Assembly: GCF_010993745.1 (NCBI RefSeq)
Contig: NZ_WOTN01000004.1
Span: 930,001 to 994,000 of the forward strand
Direction: 5' to 3'
Length of the DNA: 64,000 nt
Source: Fodinicola acaciae
Lineage (GTDB): Bacteria; Actinomycetota; Actinomycetes; Mycobacteriales; HKI-0501
In this document: piece after piece, positions 41,560 to 50,215 of the stretch
Layout: each line of letters starts with the position of its first letter
Numbering within the stretch: position 1 is the stretch's first letter
Position numbers and translations under genes: made by a program
The notes under the pieces: generated by a model
What the model saw: only the letters and a program-made list of their open reading frames with translations
What the model was told of the DNA's origin: nothing
Database searches by the model: none

Positions 41560-43509
41560 ATGTTCCTTGAACGCCTCACGCTAACCAACTTTCAGTGCTT
41601 CGGACCTAGAGCGACAACGATCTGCTTCGACCAGCAGTTAACGGCGCTGCTCGGCGCGAACGCCGCTGGGAAGACCGCCGCTTGCCAGGCGCTGCTGCGG
41701 TTGTTCAGCATCGTCGGAGACCAGCGCCGTATCCGTGTCGAGGATTTCCATGTTCCCGAGAACGAGGATAAGCCGGCCGAAACAAGGTCATTGACAATCG
41801 AGGCAGTCTTCGCGTTCCCCGAACTTGCCGACGAGACAGAGGCCAAGGCGTCTGCCAGCGTGCCTGAGTTCTTCGCACAGATGACAGCGGATGATCAGGG
41901 GCAGCTGAAGCTTCGCATCATCTTGGAGGCGTCCTGGCTAGCAGATGGTTCCGTCGCTGGCACGATCGACCAGAGCCGCCGTGTCGTTCACACCTTCGAC
42001 GAAGACTACGGTAGGAATTACGTTGAGCTACGCGAATCGGACCGCAGCCGTATCCAGGCGGTGTACGTGCCTGCCACCCGCGACGGTACGCGTCAGGTTG
42101 CGACCTTCCTGCGCGGGCGAGTCTGGCGAGCCAGCCAATGGTCGGAAACCTTCCGGAGACACGTGAGTGAGGCCGCCGTAGATCTCTCTGAAAAGTTCAA
42201 GAATGAAGGCGTTGTCGCGACTGTGACCGAAGCGATTTCCAAGCGCTGGCAGGCACTTCACCACGTCACCTCCGATCAGAACCTGATGTTCGAACCAATC
42301 AGCAGAGATGTCAGTGTCCTGGTCGCCAACGCTGAGATGGTCTTCGAACCGTCCCCGGCAGGGAGGACCCGGCCGGCCCGAGAACTCAGCGATGGACAAC
42401 AATCGCTGCTCCATATCGCGCTCACCGCTGCGAGCTTGGATCTCGAGGCAGCGATCGCTGGAGGGAAGCACGACGATAGGTTCGATATAACGGCGACCGC
42501 TCTGCCGTCCCTGACGCTCCTGGCGATCGAGGAGCCGGAGAACAACCTGGCTCCGTTCTTCCTCTCCCGCGTCGTTCAGCAACTTCTCGACGTAACGTCA
42601 TCCGGCCGTGCGCAGGCGGTCATTTCTAGCCACTCCGCGAGCGTCATGTCCCGTATCTCACCCGATCAGGTCCGGCACTTCCGGCTCGACACGACCACCA
42701 AGACATCCGAGGTGCGCGAGATCGATGTGCCCGCGGATTCCACCGATGCCGGCAAATACATCCGCGAGGCCGTTCGAGCGCACCCCGAGCTGTACTTCGC
42801 CCGCTTCGTCATTCTTGGCGAGGGCACGTCCGAACAGGTGGTTCTCCCGAAGCTCGCCGAGGCGAGAGGCTTGCATATCGATCAGTCATTCGTCGCCGTT
42901 GTGCCCCTCGGCGGACGGCACACGAAATACTTCTGGCGACTTCTCACCCGGCTCGGCGTCCCGTACGCGACGCTCCTGGACCTCGACTGGGGCCGCGCTG
43001 GTGGAGGCGAAGGACGCATCCGCGACGTCTGCACGCAGATGCAGGCCATCGATACCAGCCCATTTGACGGCTGCGCGCAGATCGCCGGCTTCGCTTCGAC
43101 GGACGACATCGTCAACCTCGACGACACACAGCTCCAGAGCTGGCTCGACCATCTCGAGAAATGGGACATCTACTTCTCAGCCCCGCTTGACCTGGACATG
43201 GTCCTCTTGAGCCAGTTCAAGTCCGCCTACACCATGCACCTCAAGGACGGGCAGCAAGGGCCGAGCGGACAGGGAGACCCGCGTGATGCCGTCCTTGGCG
43301 AGCCCGCCGTACGGCCGGAGGTCGCTCGTTGGGCGAACGACGACGAAACCGATGACTTGCGCTGGTACCGCTACCTGTTCCTCACCCATTCCAAGCCAGG
43401 CACTCATCTGGATGCCCTGTCCCACGTCGGTCCGTCCGACCTTGCCAAGGTCACGGGTCCGATCGCTCGGCTCTTGGACCGGATCGCGAAGGTGGTCAGT
43501 CCGACATGA
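41560..43509 (+). CDS. gajA: OLD family ATPase/TOPRIM endonuclease, Gabija GajA-like
   Basis: The 649-residue protein has an ABC-type ATPase split by an insertion: Walker A GANAAGKT (32-39), signature LSDGQQSLLHIAL (about 276), Walker B LLAIEEPENNLAP (about 320) and H-loop SSHSAS (about 355). A C-terminal TOPRIM domain follows with EGTSEQ (about 420) and DLDWGR (about 472). This is the class 2 OLD layout used by GajA, a nuclease that cleaves phage DNA when nucleotides fall. ATG 41560 follows GGGAGG; TTG 41521 is an alternative. The stop overlaps the helicase start (ATGA). Confidence 0.8.
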   Translation: MFLERLTLTNFQCFGPRATTICFDQQLTALLGANAAGKTAACQALLRLFSIVGDQRRIRVEDFHVPENEDKPAETRSLTIEAVFAFPELADETEAKASASVPEFFAQMTADDQGQLKLRIILEASWLADGSVAGTIDQSRRVVHTFDEDYGRNYVELRESDRSRIQAVYVPATRDGTRQVATFLRGRVWRASQWSETFRRHVSEAAVDLSEKFKNEGVVATVTEAISKRWQALHHVTSDQNLMFEPISRDVSVLVANAEMVFEPSPAGRTRPARELSDGQQSLLHIALTAASLDLEAAIAGGKHDDRFDITATALPSLTLLAIEEPENNLAPFFLSRVVQQLLDVTSSGRAQAVISSHSASVMSRISPDQVRHFRLDTTTKTSEVREIDVPADSTDAGKYIREAVRAHPELYFARFVILGEGTSEQVVLPKLAEARGLHIDQSFVAVVPLGGRHTKYFWRLLTRLGVPYATLLDLDWGRAGGGEGRIRDVCTQMQAIDTSPFDGCAQIAGFASTDDIVNLDDTQLQSWLDHLEKWDIYFSAPLDLDMVLLSQFKSAYTMHLKDGQQGPSGQGDPRDAVLGEPAVRPEVARWANDDETDDLRWYRYLFLTHSKPGTHLDALSHVGPSDLAKVTGPIARLLDRIAKVVSPT

Positions 43510-45404
43510 GGATCGTCCCTAATGACTGGCGTCCACGCGGTATCGACGACCTCGAACCCGCGGCCTGGGAGGCGCTACGGGCCGGCACCGCTGCCATCAC
43601 CGCCGGACCAGGTGCTGGAAAGTCGGAGTTCCTCGCCCAACGCGCCAGCTACCTGCTTGAAACCGGTTTGTGCCGCCCCCCGCAACAGATCCTTGCGATC
43701 TCGTTCAAACGGGACGCGGCGGCCAACCTGCGCGAGCGAATGCGAAACCGACTGCCAGAACACGCCGACCGATTCACCTCGATGACGTTCGATGCGTTCA
43801 CCAAAACCATCGTCGACCGGTTCAAAGACCTCCTACCGCCCGCTTGGTCGATGAGCGGTAGCTACAAGATCGGCTTCGCCAGCCGGGACGAAATCCGCGA
43901 CTTCCTTGACACGCTCGCTGAGACCGGACCCGAAGGGTTCCGTAGCGCCATCGCCAGGATCGGGCGGGACGGGTTCATCAACAACACCGTTGGCGCTCAC
44001 GACCTGGAGCCCGAACATCAGGAACCCACCACCGCGGTTGAGTACGTTGTGCAGCGGTGGTGGATCCAGAAATATCAGATCCATGCCGTCCCGACAGTCG
44101 ACTTCGTCATGCTGAACCGACTGGCTGAGCTGATCATCCGCTCAAGTCCGCAGCTGCAGCATGCGCTTGGCGCGACCTATCCCTATGTCTTCGTCGACGA
44201 GTTTCAGGACACCACCTATGCCCAGTACTCGTTCCTCAAGTCAGTATTCGCACGCGACGGCACAACCGTCACAGTCGTCGGCGACCGGAAGCAGCGAATC
44301 ATGGGCTGGGCCGGCGCCCTCACCGACGCGTTCGCCCAGTTCCAGCAGGACTTCACGGCGGAATCATTCGAACTGACTTGGAACTTCCGCTCGAACCAGC
44401 CACTCATTGACCTGCAACATCGCTTCGCGACGCGACTGGCTTCCGGTAGCCAGCAGCAAGTGTCCCAGGTCGTCAGTCAGGTGGAACAGTTTCCGGTACA
44501 GATCTGGTCATTCCCCAACGCCAGGCTTGAGGCAAGAACCCTCGCAGCGTGGATCGCAGCTGATATCGAGGAATCGGGACGCCTGCCCGCCGAGTACGCG
44601 ATGATCGCGCGCCAACGCGTAGCCGATCTCGAACCAGACCTCTCACAGGAATTCGAGGCGCAAGGTCTGAAGATCCGCAATGACGACGCCCAAGTCGGCG
44701 AGCTTCGACTCCAGGATCTACTCAAGGACAGTCTCGCGCGACTGCTCATTGGACTGATCCGTCTCGGCGCAACACGCGGCGGCCAGCCGCAGACATGGCG
44801 CGAGGTCACCACCACACTCGACCAACTTACGCCGACCGATCAGAATCGCGATATCGGGTCAGGCATCGACGACGCGCTTTCAAGCTTCCTAGCCGAACTG
44901 CGCAACTGGTTCGCCTCCACCCCGCTGAACGACGCGACCAGCAGGTCCGTCGACGCTCTCACCGAAGCCCTGATCAACAAGCTCACGATAGCCGTAGACT
45001 TCGATGACATAGCCCAGAAGCGCATCTTCGGCGACCGGCCCGAGGACCTGACGACGACGCTCAACGCATTTAGAATTCGCATCGGCGACGTCCTTGGACG
45101 CATCCGCTCCTGGGACGAGCTAGCCGACGCTTTCACCGACGACAAGGCGGTGCCCCTGCTGACCATCCACCGAAGCAAAGGGCTGGAGTATCACACAGTT
45201 TTCTTCCTCGGGCTGGACGGCGACCAGTGGTGGGCCCACGCCCGCGACACGATCGAGTCCACCATGACGTTCTTCGTCGGCGTATCCCGCGCCGCCGAAA
45301 GGCTCATCTTCACCCAGTGCGACCAGCGCGGCTCCCCAAACGATATCGCCGACTTGTACGAAGAGCTGAATCAAGCCGGAGTTCAGATCGTGCGCATGCG
45401 GTGA
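43506..45404 (+). CDS. gajB: UvrD/PcrA-like helicase, Gabija GajB-like
   Basis: The 632-residue superfamily 1 helicase has motif I AGPGAGKS (33-40), motif II VFVDEFQDT (about 230), motif III VVGDRKQRIMGWAG, motif IV-like LTWNFRSNQPL, motif V HRSKGLEYHTVFFLG (about 554) and motif VI SRAAERLIFTQC. Genes for class 2 OLD nuclease and UvrD helicase in a four-base overlap define the Gabija arrangement. It is somewhat longer than the best-known GajB, so a related OLD-UvrD system is possible. Confidence 0.8.
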   Translation: MRIVPNDWRPRGIDDLEPAAWEALRAGTAAITAGPGAGKSEFLAQRASYLLETGLCRPPQQILAISFKRDAAANLRERMRNRLPEHADRFTSMTFDAFTKTIVDRFKDLLPPAWSMSGSYKIGFASRDEIRDFLDTLAETGPEGFRSAIARIGRDGFINNTVGAHDLEPEHQEPTTAVEYVVQRWWIQKYQIHAVPTVDFVMLNRLAELIIRSSPQLQHALGATYPYVFVDEFQDTTYAQYSFLKSVFARDGTTVTVVGDRKQRIMGWAGALTDAFAQFQQDFTAESFELTWNFRSNQPLIDLQHRFATRLASGSQQQVSQVVSQVEQFPVQIWSFPNARLEARTLAAWIAADIEESGRLPAEYAMIARQRVADLEPDLSQEFEAQGLKIRNDDAQVGELRLQDLLKDSLARLLIGLIRLGATRGGQPQTWREVTTTLDQLTPTDQNRDIGSGIDDALSSFLAELRNWFASTPLNDATSRSVDALTEALINKLTIAVDFDDIAQKRIFGDRPEDLTTTLNAFRIRIGDVLGRIRSWDELADAFTDDKAVPLLTIHRSKGLEYHTVFFLGLDGDQWWAHARDTIESTMTFFVGVSRAAERLIFTQCDQRGSPNDIADLYEELNQAGVQIVRMR

Positions 45405-45499
45405 GAGTCTAAACAGGCACGTTAATCGTCCGCTCGTCGTCAACGATCGAATAGACCTATCCAATTCAGCAACTCGGAATACCGTACGTTCCTAGTTGT
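45405..45499. other. Short gap after the helicase with a REP-like word
   Basis: AATCGTCCGCTCGTC (45424-45438) resembles the reverse complement of the repeat hairpin at 48.2 kb, and GAATACCG recurs from the region before gajA (41197). This hints that related sequences border the Gabija-like pair. Confidence 0.35.
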
Positions 45500-45778
45500 T
45501 TGTGGAACGAGCGTGCGGTGCGGGCTGAGCTGGAGCTTGATGAATTCGCTAAAGCCACGCCACGCGACACGGCAGCGACGCCGTCGGGCTGCCGCTTCTA
45601 TCCGCGTTGCCGATACGCCGAGGACATCTGCCGCACCGAGGAACCCCCGCTGGTCGACAAGACCGGCCGTGAGGTCGCCTGCAAGTTCGAACCTCGCCGC
45701 TTCCGCCTACAGCCGGTAAACCTACCTCAGCTCTTCAGATCGCCGGCAGCCACTCCGACTTGGTCTTCGAAGTTCTGA
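45500..45778 (+). pseudogene. C-terminal fragment of a peptide ABC transporter ATPase (DppD/OppD-type)
   Basis: The segment TPSGCRFYPRCRYAEDICRT and EEPPLVDKTGREVACKF (about 45578-45690) is the oligopeptide/dipeptide transporter C-terminal domain with its conserved cysteines. No ATPase domain precedes it. The surrounding open frame from TTG 45500 has no other similarity, so this is an orphan gene end. Confidence 0.65.
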
Positions 45779-45827
45779 TGGCGCTCGCGAAGAACAGATA
45801 CGGCGAGCATTACGGCTCGCAACGCGT

Positions 45828-46833
45828 TCACAGGTGTGTCTGCTGCTTGTTGACCAGATGCACGGTCGCATGCCGGTTCAACGCACTAGGGACAGCAGTA
45901 CTGTCGTCTGACCGGAACTCTTCAAGGACGCGAACCAACGGCATGTTGACGGCCCCGATGCGTGCATAATATGGGGCATTTCCCAGCTTCTCCGGAACCT
46001 TCCGCCATCTCCGAAGGCTCTTGACCTCTGTTTGCAGTAGCGCGTCGATAACGTTGACCGCACCGCTTTGAGCAGGAATGTATAGGCCCACTGTCAACGC
46101 CGTGACGGCCTGACCGAGGGCCTCGACGTACATCCGCGAATCGTCTGACCTGCAGTCAAGAAGCGTTGCCCGACAGTCGATCAGAATCTGGTCCTGGTAC
46201 TCCACGAGCACCTTGTCGACGCCGCCTTCGTCCGCGTGAACCAGCGCCTTAACCACCTCGACCGAAGGCACCCACACCATCGGCATGCCGCAGGCGGCAG
46301 GATTCAACGCAGCGTGGCAGTCTTCGGCGTCCAATCCCTGCCAATTTGGTGCCAGGTTGAGGACCTTCTCGTCCAGACGGGCTGAGATGTGCGCGAAGGC
46401 GCATGCTAGCTGCGCCGTCATCGCCGCCGGGAAACACCGGCGAGAAAGTCATCGACTGCGTCAGACCGACAAGCGGACTACGGGGCCAGCGCTGCCTGTC
46501 CCAGAGTCCGAAGAGATCAAGACCAGGCCGGGTGATGGTCTGGATGAGCTGCATCAATGGCGCGTTCGCATTGATCGGCATCAGGTGGGCGGTGAGATGG
46601 TCTTGAAGCATCCTGGGTGGAAGAACAGCGGCGGCCAGGGACTGCGCGAAGACAGTCTGCGTTTGCATCCGCAACATGTCGGACAATCCCGGCGCCACCG
46701 AGACGACCAGGTCCTTCGCCGGAACCCTGCCGAGCTGGGTCCAATCAATGCCAGCTGCCGAGTTGCGGGCATCGAGGCCAACCATTCGAACACTCCAACT
46801 AGTTGTCCTGCTGGCGCGGTGTGTCCGCGCCAC
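45828..46833 (-). pseudogene. Unknown gene split by a frameshift
   Basis: The N-terminal frame (starting around GTG 46833) reads SVAPGLSDMLRMQTQTVFAQ and LTQSMTFSPVFPGG, then runs into unlikely sequence. The adjacent frame continues from about 46430 with AQLACAFAHISARLDEKVLN and CGMPMVWVPSVEVVKALVHA to the stop at 45828. Together they would give one protein of roughly 335 residues with a +1 shift at CCCGGCGGCGATG. I recognise no family. It may be a damaged island gene, a sequencing error or a programmed shift. Confidence 0.5.
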
Positions 46834-46930
46834 TCTAGTGTCGCCGATCCTTCTGCAACTTCGAGCTTCCGCCGCGCCGGAACACTACGAGCGCGCGCTG
46901 AATGGACTCTCCTGCCACTGAGCGAGCGGC

Positions 46931-46982
46931 TGTGACTGTGAGCTGTGTCTGTCACCTGATGTGAGCGGTACTTGTCACTGGC
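46931..46982 (+). repeat. Left terminal inverted repeat of the cassette
   Basis: Begins TGTGACTGTGAG and contains two internal TGTCAC words. It pairs with 48085-48133. Confidence 0.65.
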
Positions 46983-47122
46983 TGACATTCCGGAGCTGGT
47001 CAAGCCAGGCGCTGTTGTGGTGCAGGAGAGTGAGCTCACGGCCCGTCGTACGAGATCGTCAACGGCGCGTGTGTCATCGTGGTCGCTCAGTATTCAGGGG
47101 CGACACGGGAGGTGTTCATACG

Positions 47123-48049
47123 GTGCCAGAGCTGGCCGAGAGGGTCCTGCGCTGGGTGAGTGCCGCGGTGGGAGGCGGCGCTGGAGTTGCTGCGGTCACC
47201 GGTTTACGGCAGGGAGCCAATCCGTGGTTGTTGAGGTTCGAGCCGGGCGGCCGTGTCGAGGCGGCCGTACTGCGGCTCGGGGACGCCAGTGATCCCGTCT
47301 ATTGTCAGGCGTTCGCGACCGAGGTCGCGGCGCTGCGGGTTGCTGGCAACCACCCGTTGCCCGCGGCCAGGTTGATCGCCGCAGATCTCGACGGTTCCGC
47401 AACTGGTGTCCTGGCGGTGCTGAGCACCGTCCTGCCCGGGCACAGCCGGATCCCATTGGTCGCCTCCACGGAGCGGCTGCAGGACCTGGGGGCCACCGCG
47501 GCCGCACTGCAGGCGGTTCCGCTGGCGCCTCGGGCCGCTCTGCCGCTGCGGACCCGCTCGATCGCGACTGTGGACTTCGCGGCCCAACGCCGTGAGAAGG
47601 GAACCACGGCGTTGCTGACGGCTGCGGAAGAACGTCTGGAGCAGCTTCCCGTGCCCGGCGGGCCGACGGTCTTCGTGCATGGTGACCTGTGGTTTGGGAA
47701 CACCCTGTGGTCCGGTGACCGCTGCACAGGAGTGGTTGATTGGGACTGCGCCGGGGCCGGTTCGCCGGGTATCGACCTCAGCGCGGCGCGTTTCGACGCG
47801 GCACTGATGTTTGGGCTACCGGCCGCTGAGCAGGTGCTGGAGGGGTGGCAGCGCGCCGCTGGCCGACCGGCGGAGCGGGTCGCCTACTGGGATGTCGTTG
47901 TGGCGTTAGGCACCCTGGCTGATATGGCGTTCTGCGTTCCGGCGCTCCACGACCAGGGCAGATCAGACCTTGACGCCGGCATCCTCGGGCAACGGCGGGA
48001 CGCGTTCCTCAGCACGGCACTGAGCCGGCTCGACGCAGACGATCAGTAA
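47123..48049 (+). CDS. Aminoglycoside phosphotransferase (APH) family protein
   Basis: The 308-residue APH-fold kinase has the Brenner motif VFVHGDLWFGNTLW (catalytic Asp in HGDLWFGN) and the metal-binding VVDWDCAGAGSPGIDL. The N-lobe includes LRQGANPWLLRFEP. GGGAGG lies about ten bases before GTG 47123. Such enzymes phosphorylate aminoglycosides, choline, homoserine or other small alcohols. Resistance is possible, but the acceptor is not readable. It is the single passenger of the TIR-bounded cassette. Confidence 0.78.
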   Translation: MPELAERVLRWVSAAVGGGAGVAAVTGLRQGANPWLLRFEPGGRVEAAVLRLGDASDPVYCQAFATEVAALRVAGNHPLPAARLIAADLDGSATGVLAVLSTVLPGHSRIPLVASTERLQDLGATAAALQAVPLAPRAALPLRTRSIATVDFAAQRREKGTTALLTAAEERLEQLPVPGGPTVFVHGDLWFGNTLWSGDRCTGVVDWDCAGAGSPGIDLSAARFDAALMFGLPAAEQVLEGWQRAAGRPAERVAYWDVVVALGTLADMAFCVPALHDQGRSDLDAGILGQRRDAFLSTALSRLDADDQ

Positions 48050-48084
48050 GCCGGTGATCGGGGATCGACACCACCATGGACGGC

Positions 48085-48133
48085 GCCTGTGACAGTTAGC
48101 TCTCACATGTGACAGATATCCCTCACAGTCACA
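48085..48133 (-). repeat. Right terminal inverted repeat of the cassette
   Basis: Its reverse complement begins TGTGACTGTGAGGGATATCT. It ends 15 bases before direct repeat copy 2. Confidence 0.65.
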
Positions 48134-48147
48134 CTGACTTGGCCCAG

Positions 48148-48237
48148 TTTACCGGTGGAGTGCACGTATTCGACCTCGTCGTATTCCTGAACTGGCTCAG
48201 TGTGAGGCCAATGCGCGCTCATGCCGATGAGCGGACG
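48148..48237 (+). repeat. Direct repeat, copy 2 (about 90 bp)
   Basis: Same orientation as 37337-37425 and about 90 percent alike by eye, including the CGCTCAT-GCCG-ATGAGCG hairpin at its end. A role as recombination site or as a remnant of a duplicated element end is likely. Confidence 0.8.
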
Positions 48238-48634
48238 ATTTCCGTTCCGTGGCACGACAGATGGCGTACGTCAGTTCCTCTGGGAGGTGACATCCCGGGT
48301 ACGGACAAAGGCGTGCGCTCAGCCAGATCCGACAACCCGGGCCGCTCAGGAACACCTGGGCAGGAGGTCTCCTTGCCCTACCCGACACGGAGAGTGTACG
48401 CGTTTCCGTATGAATCGCCAGTAACCGCACACGCGGTGTGATCATGTCCCTTGGTGCATCTACCAGTGCGACGTAGAGCCTGGCTTTTTATCCAGTCGCG
48501 ACAGGCATGTTGCGTTAAACTACGGCTAGCCAGGGCTTCACCGCGGAACGATCTCCGGCTGTCTCTCGTTCCATGTCTGGGTGCGTGTGCATGAGCTGAA
48601 CCGTCGCGATCCTCAGCAGCTCGAGGCAGGCGAA
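48238..48634. other. Gene-poor gap of about 400 bases
   Basis: No credible protein frame or RNA gene is visible. It presumably contains the promoter of the next membrane protein gene. Confidence 0.45.
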
Positions 48635-49141
48635 ATGGAGTTGTATGTGAACAAGGCGCCGCCTCCGGTTCCGCGACCGGGCGATTTTCGGCTGACATCG
48701 CGACCGGCGCCGTCGCACAGCATGCCTCACACGGGGTACTGGCCGCATCGGGAGGTGACCAGGACCAGTTTGCGTGTGGCCGTTGGCGTGACGATCGGCT
48801 CGACGATCGCCATTGGCTTGTGGGTGCTCTGGATGCGTCTCGCGGACATGGTGGCGTATCGGGCACCCTACGGGCACTGGCTCTGCCAGATCGACGCCGG
48901 TGGAGTTATGGGCGACCCGTTGCTGACCACCATGGTGGTTGGTCAGAGGTTCGAGCTGCTGGTCGTCAGCTTCGGCGTCGTGGCGCTCATCGCGTTGGGA
49001 ACGGGGCTGCGGGGCTGGCGGAGCTGGCTCTGTTTGGTTGCGGCCGTCGTCATCATTTCGTTGGTGACCTGGGGTTATGTGGCTGGGATCGACAGTCTGA
49101 TAGCGACGCATGGCCGCTACGAGGTACCGGAATGTCCATGA
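48635..49141 (+). CDS. Hypothetical membrane protein with three transmembrane segments
   Basis: The 168-residue product has a Pro-rich cytoplasmic N-terminus (NKAPPPVPRPGDFRLTSRPA) and three helices: VAVGVTIGSTIAIGLWVLWM, LLVVSFGVVALIALGTGL and LCLVAAVVIISLVTWGYVAG. An extracytoplasmic loop with one Cys (YGHWLCQID) lies between the first two. ATG 48635 is preferred over GTG 48581 because GAGG lies upstream. No family is recognised. Confidence 0.6.
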   Translation: MELYVNKAPPPVPRPGDFRLTSRPAPSHSMPHTGYWPHREVTRTSLRVAVGVTIGSTIAIGLWVLWMRLADMVAYRAPYGHWLCQIDAGGVMGDPLLTTMVVGQRFELLVVSFGVVALIALGTGLRGWRSWLCLVAAVVIISLVTWGYVAGIDSLIATHGRYEVPECP

Positions 49142-49302
49142 CGGCGTCGGCCGGTCGCCGGGTCACCCGGAGGCTAGGCGACGTCGCCGACTGGGCGCTG
49201 CTCTACCCGCGGTACTTCGGCGTTGCCCCAGAGCGCGTTCACACCAACGAACTGAGCCTGATCGACGTAGCGTTCGAGCGACAAAGTCTAATTACGGCGT
49301 AG
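49132..49302 (+). CDS. Possible small protein overlapping the membrane protein end
   Basis: A 56-codon frame from ATG 49132 overlaps the previous stop and encodes RRLGDVADWALLYPRYFGVA and VHTNELSLIDVAFERQ. Overlap and codon pattern favour a real small gene, but there is no recognised homologue. Confidence 0.35.
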   Translation: MSMTASAGRRVTRRLGDVADWALLYPRYFGVAPERVHTNELSLIDVAFERQSLITA

Positions 49303-49661
49303 CGACCGACGAGGCCGCGCTGCTGGGTCCCCGGATATCCGACCACGGACTCGCTGTTTCACATAGCGCATTTTTCGGCGCGATTACGGTGAATACATAT
49401 CACCCGCTGTGGCGCCATCCGGCGAACGCAAAATAGACCAGAAGTGGCCGAGCCCGCCTCGATTCTGCTTTACGTATCGGCCGAATATCTCCCGTACCTT
49501 GTCTACCGGCGCGCCATTGACGAAAATCTGCAGGATCGAGTTCCGCAGGGGACTGCACTCCAGAACGATTGTCCGGTCGGCGGTGGCACAGCGTTCGGGG
49601 AGCCGCACCACAAGTCGACGCCATACACGGTCGGGTCGATCGCCAAGCCGTCCTCGCCGAT
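49303..49661. other. Debris region next to the integrase fragment
   Basis: On the minus strand a frame reads TIVLECSPLRNSILQIFVNG and KVREIFGRYVKQNRGGLGHF, protein-like but unidentified and not joined in frame to the integrase fragment. Plus-strand frames here are not convincing. Confidence 0.35.
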
Positions 49662-50058
49662 GTCGTCCGGTGACTGGATTGTGGCGGCGATCCAGCGCTC
49701 CACTGCGACGAGTCGTTCGTCGCGTGGTGGAAGGGCGCCAGTGGCGACCAGAATGCTGCGCAGGTGAGCCAGCGTCTTGCCTGCTGGTAGCTCATCGAGA
49801 ACCTGGTGGTCCAGTGGCCGGTGGTCGTGTCGCAGGGCGGTAAGTAGTCCGGCGACTTTCGGGCGCGCGAGCCAGTTGTTGGCGGTGTCCGGCCGCTCGA
49901 CGCCCATTAAGGCGTCGTGGAGTGGGTTGAGGCCAGAAGAGATGACGCCGTTCTGATCGCCGAGCAGGGTTCGGGCCCGCATGTCGAGGGCGCAGCGCGG
50001 ACATGGAGCGTTGCCGAGCTGCCAGGTGGTTCCAAGGCTGGTAACGACCTTGGGCTGA
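49662..50058 (-). pseudogene. Fragment of a XerD-like site-specific recombinase family protein
   Basis: In the minus frame, WQLGNAPCPRCALDMRARTL, GLNPLHDALMGVERPDTANN and LAHLRSILVATGALPPRDER followed by VERWIA match the zinc-binding N-terminal region of large actinomycete tyrosine-recombinase-like proteins. The catalytic R-H-R-Y domain is absent. Both borders run into unrelated sequence, and the group II intron remnant abuts it. Confidence 0.5.
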
Positions 50059-50099
50059 TCGGTCTTGATGGAACTGTTGTCGCACCCAGACCCTTCCGG

Positions 50100-50215
50100 G
50101 ACTGGCGGGCAACGCCGAATGCCGGCGGTGAACGGCGTCGGTGAGCCGTGTGCGGGAGAACCGCACGCACGGTTCGATGGGCGGGGACTGGAAACGGAGC
50201 AACCGGCCACGGACA
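50100..50215 (+). mobile_element. Group II intron 3' remnant (domains V and VI)
   Basis: The segment holds a domain V (50143-50176) followed by GATGGGCGGGGACTGGAAAC, the usual start of domain VI. The preceding AACGCCGAATGCCGG text also resembles intron 3' regions. No reverse transcriptase/maturase reading frame is found in the window, so only the 3' end of the intron remains. Confidence 0.65.
50143..50176 (+). ncRNA. Group II intron domain V
   Basis: GAGCCGTGTGCGG, GAGA loop, then CCGCACGCACGGTTC forms the catalytic hairpin with the invariant AGC triad, GNRA-type tetraloop and a two-base bulge. Size and pairing fit the domain V consensus closely. Confidence 0.75.

Larger units (their letters stand above)
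46931..48133. mobile_element. 1.2-kb cassette bounded by about 50-bp terminal inverted repeats, without transposase
   Basis: The left end (46931-46982) and the reversed right end (48085-48133) align along their length: TGTGACTGTGAG, TCTGTCAC, ATGTGAG, TGTCAC and GGC match in order with short divergent spacers and a three-base gap. Ends of this TGTGAC/TGTCAC type resemble IS481-like elements. The only gene inside is the phosphotransferase. No matching target duplication is visible. Confidence 0.6.

Noticed and set aside
46931-48133. A complete IS481 element
   Set aside because: The ends fit such an element but the single internal gene is an APH-fold kinase, not a transposase.
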